DNA of 64,000 nucleotides from Toxorhynchites rutilus septentrionalis (lineage: Eukaryota > Arthropoda > Insecta > Diptera > Culicidae), in assembly GCF_029784135.1 (NCBI RefSeq), contig NC_073746.1, forward strand, positions 50,490,393-50,554,392, read 5' to 3'. The first letter of the stretch is position 1. Each line of letters begins with the position of its first letter. The notes beneath the pieces are model-generated. The model was not told the DNA's origin. It saw only the letters and a program-made list of their open reading frames with translations, and made no database searches. Both the position numbers and the translations under genes were made by a program. Below are positions 26,301 to 38,300 of this stretch, in pieces.

Positions 26301-29300
26301 GTAATTTTGTTCTTTATCGCAAAACATAAGACCCGTACTTTTTTATTTTTTTCGCTAGGGTGACCATTTCCATTTTAGGGTGGTCCGAAAAATCATGTTT
26401 TTCCACTTTTTCCCAAAAATGACTTTTTTTTCTAAAATTCATAACTTTTGAATCATTGAACCGATTTAGATGAACGACATATCAAGCTGTGTAAAACACA
26501 CATGCAAAAACATTGGATTTTGTTTTCGTAATTATTGATTGTAGTTGTAATTTCATTTTAAACGTGAAGAAACCAATAGACAATAAAAAAGTGCAAATAG
26601 GGCAAGATCGCTTTTTTAAAAAGAAAATGAGCCCTAATAGTGAAAACACTGGCAACGCAGCCAAAAAAAAAACAAATATTACAGCCAACACAGTTATCCC
26701 TCTGAGCAATAGGTTGTTCCAGTGAACGACGAAAGTGCACTGTCCAACCGAAGTCCGCACCGATTTACCTGCGTCTGGTGGTAACCAGAAACGCGATTGA
26801 CCTAGTTAAAAAAGTTATCTGTAGCAACAATCTTCTGTGCCGTAATATGCAACGCGGAAATATTAGTGAACTGAAAGTGCAGTGCAATACAATTGACGAT
26901 TATCGCAAAATTATGAACGCGTTAGAGAAGGAAAAAACTCTCTATTGCACCTACCGCTTAAAAGCTTGGAAAGGTCTAACTGTGGCGCTGAATGTCATAG
27001 AACAGGGTGTTCCTCCCGATGACATAAGAAAAGTTCTAACCGATAACAGTTCTGAACTGGCTTCGTTTACTAATATGTTGAACCACTTAAAAAAACTACA
27101 GCCGCTCTATAGAGTAGAACTAGAGCCATCAACAAAGAAATTGAAACCAGGCGAAGTGCATCCAATTTATAAAGTCATCCGACTTTTAAATCGTGTAGTG
27201 ATGTTTAAAGAGCTGCACAAACGGACTGGCCCTGTGTAGTGTCACAACTGCCAAGAATACGGGCATACTAAAGGGTATTATAACCTTCCAGCAGTCTGCG
27301 TAGTATACAGTGGTATTCATGAGACGAAAAAATGCCCTCTTTCAAGAACAGAAGCAAAAAAATGCAGCAACTGCGGTTGCAACCATACTCCAAACTACAG
27401 GGGGTGCCCTGTATACACAACTTTAAAGAAAAAGCCGCAAGAATCTCGACAAAAAGCTGCAACTAGCAGACCTGCAAACTATCAGCCAACCCTGCAACTA
27501 ACGGTAAATTCAGCCACACACCCGAAACCTCAACCTCCTGGTTTCACGTCTACACCTAGCACATCGTATAGGAATGCTCTACTCCACCAACCTCCAACAC
27601 CAATAATTCCTCCCGCGGACCAATTACTTGTATTTATAGGTTCAATTATGCAACTCATGACATCAATGCAAACAATGATGCAAGAAATGTTGCGCAGCTA
27701 GCAACTTCTCATCCAAAAATTGCAATGTTCAAAATATTTTTTTTTTGAAAATCTGCTATTGGAATGCAAAGGGGATACATAACCATTTGAATGAAATTCA
27801 ACTATTCTTGAACCAACACGACATTGACGTTTTTCTCATCAATGAAACTCATCTGACGGATCACTACAACATCAGAGTTACAAATCACCCGCACGAGTTA
27901 GCAAGAGGAGGGGCTGCGGTCCTCATCAAACGAGATATTCCACACTATTTATGGCACCGTCACAGTACTCTAAATATCCAAGCAGCGGCTGTGTGCATCG
28001 AGAGTAAATCGGAGAAATTAGTACTAACAGCACTCTACTCTTCACCGAACCACCACCCTTCGGAGGAGGAACTGAAGGACTTCTTCTCACTCCAAGCGCA
28101 CCGATTTACCGTCGCTGGTGACTTCAACGCAAAACACACCTTTTGGGGATCAAGGCTGATTACCACTCGTGGTCGCGTATTATACAACGTTATCACTGAC
28201 TCTGGATATGACATTGCATCCTGCGGTGAACCGACACACTGGCCAGAGGATCTCGCACGACTTCCGGACCTGCTAGATTTTGCTGTTACAAAAAATTTTG
28301 ATAGTAAACAAATTCGATCGAAGTTTTTTCTGGACTTATCATCTGATCACTCACCAATACTCCTGGAATACTTCATAGAAAAGGAAGTGAAGCAGAAGTC
28401 ATCTAATATCACAAACTTTTCAACGAACTGGACAAAATATAAGACATATATCTCCTCTAACATTCTCGATCTACCTCTGGATAACGAACATCATATCGAG
28501 AACGCAGTTAACCAGCTCAGTTTACTCATGAAGAATGCTGCGGAGATAGCTACCCCACCTATAAAGACCCAGAAACACAAAAAAAAATTACTGCCTCCCA
28601 CATAAAAGCAGCAGTTGCAGAAAAGCGACGACTAAGACGTATCTGGCAAAACAAAAGATCGCCAGAATCTAAAAACCAATTCAATAAGACACATCGTAAA
28701 TTAAGCAACCTATTACAAGACCAGAAACATAAAAAATTCCATAATTACTTGACTGAATTGTCGCCAAATCAATATACTAATTACTCACTATGGAAGGCAA
28801 CTAAGAATCTAAAACGACCACAGCTACAGATCCCGCCGTTTAGAATGCCCTCTGGTAATTGGGCCAGAAGTGACGATGAAAAAGCAGCAACTTTTGCAAA
28901 CCATCTTCAAAAAGTTTTCACTCCGAATCAATCGGGACCCAATCAAGAAACGCTCGAATTTTCTGGTGCTACAAACCAAAACAAAATGAAAATCAAACAT
29001 CGGCTGGTGAGATATGTTATCTAAAATCATATCAATGTGAAAAAGTCACCCACAATCGGCCACATCAAAGGAAATATAATCAAAGAACTACCTGACCTAG
29101 CAATTAAACATCTCACGAGAATTTTCAACGCAATGACTCATATAGGATATTTCCCACAAGCATGGAAAATTTCGACCATCATTATGATTCCTAAGCCAGG
29201 AAAAGACGCACAGAAAGTGGAATCTTATAGACCTATCAGCATCCTTCCAATCTTTTCCAAAGTGTTCGAAAAAAATATCCTAATAAAATCAGCGCCCGAG

Positions 29301-32300
29301 ATTGAAAGATTAATCCTGAATCATCAATTCGGATTCCGAGCAAAACATGGCACTATTGAACAAGTGCACCGATTGATAGAAGAAATTCGTAAAGTAGATG
29401 AAGGCCGCGGATATTGCTCAGCCCTTTTTTTTATGTAGCTCAAGCATTCAAGCATGGCACGAAGGACTGCTCTATAAATTTAAAAACATGCTACCACAAG
29501 TATATGAAATTATGCGTTCTTACCTACTGGGAAGAAAGTTTCATGTTCGGTATAACCAAACACTATCGAAAGAGCGATAAATTTATGCTGGCGTTCTTCA
29601 GGGCAGTGTTCTTGGACCAGTTCTCTATCTCATCTACACAGCTGATCTCCCGACCGCGCGGAACTAAATGAATACAACATTCGCAGATGACACAGCTATT
29701 CTCAGCAGTCACAAAAAACTGAACGATTGCTTCACGGGATCTCTAGGAACACATAACGGTCGTGGAAAAGTGGCAAAAATGGAGAATAAAAGTAATTGAA
29801 ACAAAATGTGTCCACATTAGGTTCACGCTTAATCAGGACACATGCCCACAAATCAAGTTCAATGGAACAGCAGTACCTCAATCGACTGATATTAACCCTC
29901 TACCGCCCGAGTTTTTTATTTGTCTAAAAAAACCTACTCCATTTTTATCTCTGATTTCTGACTTTCAACATAAAATACTCCTAGCAGAAAGCTACCAGCA
30001 TAAAAACAATGTGTATATGTGATAGATGAAAATATTCTGAAGACGTTCTAGTAGGGAGGACCATTGAAAATAATGTCAGAATAATTTGAAAAGAGAATCC
30101 GCGAAGCCCGTCTAAAGGCGGGCTTGGGCTGTAGAGGGTTAAATATCTCGGTGTACACCTAGATCGCCGTCTAACCTGGAAGAAACACATAGAAGCAAAG
30201 AAAACGCAATTGAAATTGCGAGCAAACCAAATACATTGGCTAATCGAGAGGAAACTACTTCTATACAAATCCATGCTGAAGCCTATTTGGCATTATGGCT
30301 GTCAACTTTGGCAAACAGCTTCAGCAAGTAATATCGAAATCATCGAAAGAGTGCAAAATAAACTGCTAAGACAAATTACTGGCGCCCTTTGGTACATCCG
30401 CAATAGTGTCATACATCGAGACTTAGGGATGGCGACGGTTAAAGAACTTCATAAAACGAGGAGGAAATATGCGGAAAAGGTGAAGAATCATCCAAATCCA
30501 CTAGCAAGGCGACTCGGTCAACCTATGGTAACACGTCTGAGGAAAAAAACCTTAATGATTTGAACGTGGTCAAACGTTGGTGTTGTGCTCCAGCACACAT
30601 GTGAAATTTTAACTGTAAGAATTGTTAACAAACGTAATACATTATTATGTTAGAACTAAATGCATAACCAAATATTGTTATTTCCATATCAGAAAGATTC
30701 AATAAATGTATGTATGAAAAATAAAAGATATTTTGATGAGTTTTAGTGGGAAAATAATTTCGTATCCTGATGTCGACACCGTACCACAGTCATCGCGGAT
30801 GCACTTCATTTCGTTTCCACCGTAAAGTGTATTCGAGAATCAGGCTCAACATCTGAACTACTGAACCGATTCAGATGACCGACATATCAAATTGAAGCTT
30901 ATGAATTAGTTTTATTTGAAAAAACTACTATTTTTGCGATTTTTTGGATTTCCGATTTTTTAATTATTGATTGAGTTAGTTTTTCATAGTTTCCTCGGTT
31001 AAATCTTTTCTGGAAAGCTTTTTATATAACATATGTCAGAGATGCTATTTTTTCGTTTGATTTATTTTTTTCAAATTTAAAATGTTTTAAGCATTCGTTA
31101 AATATTCCTATGTAACTAGACTAGACCTTTGCGACCAGAATCTAATTTTCCCGCAAGTGTGATATTTTTTCAAAGCTTATTGGCTTCAATTTGATATGTT
31201 GTTCATCTGAACCGGTTCAGTAGTTCAAAAGTATTGAATTTTCGAAAAACGTCATTTTTGGATAAAAGGGAAAAATGATTTTTCGGACCACCGGTTAACT
31301 TTGAAAAATCTGGCTGATAAGAGATATCGATCGGGAAAATAATGGATTTCTTTTTCCTCAACCTAATATGTACACATCGATCGTTGCAATAATACTATTC
31401 AACATTGCGCATCATATCACTCTTCCAAAATGTTCACATCTATCATATAGCAATGCTATAATCTTCACAAGATACAATGAACCTTTCAATTCCGCTACGC
31501 ATATTCAATGCCGCGAGCTAAAAAGTGTAACACTACCCCCAGAACACATAAAAACCGAGTTCCATATCATGTCACTCATGTTTTCCATCTGTAATAATAA
31601 CTATATCTTATGCTCTTGGCTTTGTTTACATGCAATGGATCCTGGTCTGCTGTCACCACGGAAACAGAGCCACCCACGGACAAACCATCGATAATTGGAG
31701 TGCAAACGCGATACCGTCCCGGGGACATCCTGCGAGCGAATTGTACGTCGCTGCATTCCAAGCCCGCGGCCAACCTCACGTGGACCATCAATGATGTGCC
31801 AGTAAGTATGGATGTATTTTAACGGAAAATCGAGCACGATATGTTTTAGACAGGCATGTTTGGCTAAACGATAAAATTCAAATACTGCGGTATTTTCCCG
31901 CTGATGCATCCAATTGAAGTAACTTATTAAGTGTATGTATGCTCGAAATGCTTGTCCAGCCCCATCGAACCACCAAACAACGATAGAGGTTTAGCACGGA
32001 ACCTGTGACTCGATTCCATCTGAAAAGTCAAAGCCACAGCCCGTCGCCACAGAATGGCACCCCACCATGAACTTCCGGCTGATTCGATTTTGGTTTTGGT
32101 CCTTCCATCATTTCGCCTACGGCAAAATTCAATTTCGCGTCTGAGCCATTCATTCGGCTTTTTTTTTTGCTTGCTTGCTTGCTCTCCCAAACCACCGTGG
32201 ACCTTTTCATACGAGTGTTGAGGCATAAAGCTCAAACTGGATTCAAAACCTATTTAAAACATAATTGAATTTGCACTTCCCAATCAGGCATGGCAATTTC

Positions 32301-35300
32301 ACGCTTCGAACAGCGTAACTTTTCCCGGATTCTTGTACCGGGCCCTAGACTACGGTTTGATTGTAGGTGGGTGGATGTGTTTTTTTTTGTTCTTGCTAAT
32401 CTAGCTAGCTGGTTCTTCTATCGGGAACCGGCGCATCGGCAGCACGCAATACACTATTGCTGTTGGAAAATGCTGTTGCACTTAGCATTGTTTCAGCGAA
32501 TACATCCCTACTTGTTCACGAGTTGAACTTTTGAGTGTTAATTTGCATTTTTTTTCTATCATAGTGCTTGCTCTCAAAGCAAGAAATGTCATCGTCGTGG
32601 GTTTCGCTGTTGGAAGGAAATACGATTATGATTATGTAGAACTCATCGACAAGAGATCATTTCTATCATTACAGCCGAATTTCGCTTTTATTGTAACTTT
32701 TCTTTTTGATGTATTCTCAATCTCGGATTAAATCCACTTTCTTCAACAATATTCGCACCACTCTGGTCTCTCTTCAATTGTCGAATATTCGCACCACATG
32801 ACGTCTTTTGAAAGCACCCATTAACTGGGATGATATTCTTAATGACTGCGATATCGAGGTAGCCACTCATTCTTTATCTAATGTTATCCTCTATGCGATT
32901 GATCAATTCGTCCCTAAGAAGACGGCCTGCAATTCTCGTCACCCGCCCTGGACTAACAATCTTTTGGAACGTTTTAAAAGGGAAAAACGTTTTACTTTGA
33001 GGAAATTTTCCAATTTCCGTTGTGTACTTTGGAAAACCCGTTACTCTTAAATCAGCAAAAACTATAAACGACTGAACAGAGCGCTATTTGGAGCTCATCT
33101 CAACCGTATTCAGAGTAATCTGAAAAACAACCCACAAGAATTCTGGAGATTTGTCGATGTGCAGAGGAAGGAGTCAGGACTACCTACCGTAATGACACGC
33201 AACAATGTGGACGCATCAAACAAAACAGAGTATTTGTGAGCTATTTCGAGAACAATTCAGTGGTGTTCTCGTTGATGAAAGACTCCACAATGAACAAATT
33301 TTTAAAGCTGCCAGCAGTGTACCTTACCTACCTACTATCTGTAGTGATCCTGACATAAGTTCCAGCAGAGTACAACTTGCTTGTTTAAATCGCTGTCGCA
33401 AAATTCCAACGCCTTGGGTTCCATAGTTTGTTTTTAAACTGGTTACACTCATACCTTACTGATCGTGTGATGTCAATGAAAATCGGCGACACCGTTTCAT
33501 CTCTTTTTCGGGTCACATCGGGTGTACCTCAAGGAAGTCATCTCGGTCCTTACATATTCCTGCTTTATCTCAATGATATTAATTTTTGTGTAAAATGTCC
33601 CAAACTTGCATACGCGGACGATTTTAAATTGTTTCACATAGTCAATAGTGACGATGATGCGATATTCATTCAGCAACAACTCGATATTTTCTCTGAATGG
33701 TGGGAGACAAATAGAATGGTTTTGAATCCAGCAAAATGTTCAGTCATATCGTTCACGCGGAAACGATCGCCTGTCACATTTTCGTATAAAATACGCAATA
33801 TACCCTTAAACCGTGTTATGACTATCAAGGACCTTGGTATCGTCCTAGATTCTGAGCTAACATTCCGCGATCATATCTCGTACATCAAGGCATATATGGT
33901 CTTATGCTTCATTTTTCGCGTCACCAAGCAGTTCAAAGACCCACTCTCCCATTGTGCTCTAGTAGTGTAGCGAAGGCAACGTTCATATCAGATCTGATTT
34001 CTTCGAAAATCGACTGTGCTGATCTTCTCCAATTGATCAATTTTTACCTACGCCTTCGTAACCTGCGTTCTCATACTTTTCTCCGCCTCCCTCACTCTCG
34101 TACAAGTTGCGGTTACAACGAACCCGTATCGAGTATGTCTCGTGTTTTTATTCGTTACTCCTTGTTTTGTGACTTTCACTTATTTCGTGCAAGCTTGAAA
34201 AAGGCATACTTGACCGCTCTTTCCAGTTAGGTATAGTTTTGAGTAGATATTAGATGTTGTAGTATTAGTATCATTAGGGCACTTATGTTCAGGCCTGTTG
34301 ATAGTAATGAATGAATGAATGAATGATATTGTGGACATTCGTCAAGAAATGTCTATATCAGGGGTTCTCAAAGTGGGGCCGATTTCGTTCCCCAGGGGTC
34401 GACATAAAGGAAAACTGATTTTGGGGGTCAACGCAGTCTAAAAATTGGCCCCTATGAATTAACACAATTTGTTATTCGAAACTTTCAAGATACTGTATAA
34501 GTTGCATTACATGAACCAATTTGTCATAAGAATGACTGATATTTTTGTATAATATATTAATGTTGTAATTTGTATCAATAATTATGAATTACACTTGATA
34601 CTTACTGAATTTTATGTCTGTTTATTGATGAGAAAATGATATCAAGTTTACTTACCTGATTAATAACTAAGTTTTTCTTGGGGTAAGTATTTTGTATGAA
34701 AAAAATAAAGATAATTTTTTTAAAGAAATTCGACTATGGGGGTCGATGGTATCACTTCATTCTGAAAAAAGGGGTCTCTCGTCCAAAATAGTTTGAGAAT
34801 ACCTGGGCTAGAAGTGGCAGTAAAACAAAGAGCGCAAGGGATGGGATTGTATGTTATTTTGTTTTTTGCACTTGCACAACACAATTTTGGTTTATCAATT
34901 GAAGCTTTTGTCAATACGCACGTTTCAGTAAAGAAACGATACGTTTTTCAGTAAAGGAGCTAAATCAGAAACGATTTTAAGATATAAAATTAACGTTAAT
35001 AATTATTTTGCTTAACAAATAATGACATACCAATCGAAGCGCAAAACATTATTGCAAATTAGCACTGCAATTTTGTTCAGTGAAACCACCGCGTCGTTTT
35101 CCATATCGTTGCATCAAGCAAAGACACTTCAAATCGCTAGTCTCGAAAAAGAGGGTTTCGCTATATCAGTACAATAAAAAAGTACAAGTTCAATAAAAAA
35201 GAAGGTGCCTGCAGCAAAACACCAGCCATCATAAAACGGAATGAAGTACAATAATTTGCCCAAAGTACGAAATCATTCCCGGATTCCCGGTGATATTGAA

Positions 35301-38300
35301 GGTATCACATTAGACGAATTTCATACCAACTCAGTTTGCGGCGAAACATTGTGGATAAAAAACTGGTCATTTAACACGTTAAGCCCCTACCGAAATAGGG
35401 GACCGACAATGAACTTTTCGTCAGGCTCATGTCGGTTCCAACGAATCGATGGGGGACTTTTCTAAATATCATTTTGTAACTTTGTTGTTGCCGTTCCCGA
35501 TGTCGGCACTTTCCGAATGAAAAGTCTACTGTCGGTCCGGTGAGATCGGCGCGAAAAAGATGAAAAATTCAGTGTCAGTCCCTAGGGACCGACGCGGGGC
35601 TTAACGTGTTAACTTTAAATACTTCAAGTCTCTTCAAAAAAACTATTTTGTTGCACATTTTTTATAAAAAAACAATAATTTAAAAACGATGAGTCCTACC
35701 AGTGTTGCCACACGTACAGATTTATCTGGAATCGTACAATTTTTTTTCCGTTATTTTTGGTACAGATTCTGTACGGTACAGAGTACAGATTTTCGTCAAA
35801 AAGTACAGATTGGTACAGATTTTTTTCACTTGCGAAATTTCTTACATTTGGAAAAAGCAACATTGGGATACACGACGACTTCTACGCCGCAGTATCGCTT
35901 TGTGCTGCTGATCATTTACAATACAATGATTGATCAGTTTCATAAAGAAGAAATTACTTACAAGAAACGTCTGAAAGGATTTACGTCGGACGGTGCGACG
36001 TATGTTTTGCCCCAGATCAATTAAATCGTTTGGCACAGGCTGGAAAACCGGGGGTTACATTGCGCATTTCGAAACGAGTGTTTTATGTTCATTTCGACCA
36101 TTTTGACATGCCTTTGACCAGCTTTGTTTACGAACTTAAAAATTTTACATTTTTCTAGGAGACAAATTTTGCTCTAAATCTAGTACACCGAACATATGAA
36201 CTTGAAAAAGATACATAATACTAAAACCAATTCGATTTGAGTTCGAATTTTCTCGAAACGAGTTAATCAAACTCAACAAACAAAATCATATCGCTAGAAA
36301 TGTGAATGCAAGTATAAAATGCCAGATAATTAATAATTAAAAAACCAACAAATTCAATCGAATATTAACAAAAATGTGTTAAAATAATAATGATTATACA
36401 GCAATACGCTTGCAATAGGTGATCGATGCAGCTCTCACTTTATGAAGCGTTTCATATGAACATTTTTTTCGATATATCGTTCCATCCATCAAGTATATTT
36501 TGTTCCACCTGTCTGATGTATGTAGTGTCTCCTTTCAAAGCAACGCGATTTTCGCAGCCAAAGCTTGGAGAGTTCTATCATTTTTCGCACTGTCATAGGT
36601 GATTTCGCGCTTTGCCCTGATTGGTTGACGAATAAAAATCGCTATTGAAGAAAAAAAATCGCGCTCATTGTAGATGATTGTAAATCCGGCATAAGAAAAT
36701 GAGAAAAGTATTCGGTTTTGATGGTTCGACGCTCAAGGATGTTGCAACTGTCAAGGGATTTTTTTTCTGAACATAATCAGAACAAAACGAAATCGGCTCA
36801 GCAACGATACGATGAACGCTATTTTGAGATCAGAAGATTTGATCAAACATCGTGGCGGCAGCTCGAAAATTTTGATAAATGATATTATGCAATCTAGATT
36901 CAGAAAAACTATGTATAAGAATCATCAAACACACGAATGACTTGTTAATGTAAATGGAGTATTTATTATTAATAAAAGAGTTTTTTTTCATACTAATGAA
37001 TCAGTTTTTCCCTACAACGAATATTTTCAATGGTACAATATTTTGGGAAAAAGTACAGATGAGAATGATTTTTGACCCCTCTGGTACAGATTCAAATGTG
37101 GCAACACTGAGTCCTACAAAATGTTGGCAAGAGAATGAAATGAAGGAAATCGTTTAAAATTTGCATTAAAGAATATAATTTTTTTTGAATTAAAATATTT
37201 TAAAAATTATTTTTTTTTTCAAAACTCATGTACATTTTTTTCAATTCATGTGTAATTTTTTTTTCAATTCATTTGTAAAATTTATATATTTTATGTTTAT
37301 CAGGAAAAATTCGGAAGAAGAAGAAACAATTAATGATTTCGAAAACACATAATGTTTAGTGGGAAAACAAATTTAAAAAATCGTTGCTTCGTGTGTACGT
37401 GTTATAATGATAAATATTACCGAATTGTTTTGTGAAAATTTAAAAATTACGTGGGGGGCTTTTTTATCTGATTAAAGTATTATTAAAAATTATTAAAAAA
37501 ATATTTGATGGAACCTAGATTAAGTATCAACGGGAATTATGACAAAATGCGCGAGTTCAAATATTACATATATTAGGCTGTCAAAAAAGTCCTGCGGTAT
37601 TTTTTTTGAATTTTCATTTGTTCATAAAATTAGTTACAATCATCTGTTTTGAGTCAAATATGCGCCGTTTTGTTTGATGACTTGTTCCCAACGAGATGCC
37701 AACTTCATAATACCCCTGTTATAGAACCTCGCTTCCTTATTGGCAAAAATCTCGGATAGCCAATTTTCACAGGCCTCTTTTGTGGCTAACTTCTGACTAC
37801 CTAGCTCGTTCGCCATGGACAAATACAGGTGGTAGTCACTTGGTACAAGGTCCGGAATATACGGCGGATGCAAAAGAACCTCCCATCCGAGCTCCCGGAG
37901 CTTCTAGCGCGTCACCAAAGAACTGTGTGGCCTGGCGTTGTCCTGATGGAAGACAATGCGGCCTCTGTTTATCAAAGATGGCCTCTTCTTCATGAGTGCT
38001 ACCTTCAAGCGGTCCAGTTGTTGGCAGTACAGGTCCGAATTGAGCGTTTGGCCATAGGGAAGCAGCTCATAATAGATTATTCCTTGACAATCCCACCAAA
38101 CACACAGCAGAACCTTCCTGGCCGTTAATGAGGGCTTGGCCACCGTCTGAGCCGCTTCAGCTTCGACCACGACCGTTTGCGCTTCACGTTGTCGTAAGTG
38201 ACCCACTTTTCATCGCCAGTCACCATCCGCTTCAGAAACGGATCGATTTTGTTGCGATTCAGCAGCGATTCACATGCGTCGATACGGTCAAAGATGTTTT

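Larger units (their letters stand above)
26545..30720 (+). mobile_element. Jockey-type non-LTR retrotransposon (LINE), decayed
   Basis: It carries two consecutive coding regions in the usual order: a gag-like ORF1 with zinc knuckles and an ORF2 with endonuclease and reverse transcriptase. A short AT-rich 3' region ends near aaaaataaaagat. The 5' boundary is approximate. It is inserted in or beside a foldback repeat. A 243-bp TTAA-flanked MITE interrupts ORF2. The length of about 4.2 kb (3.9 kb without the MITE) suits jockey elements. Confidence 0.8.
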
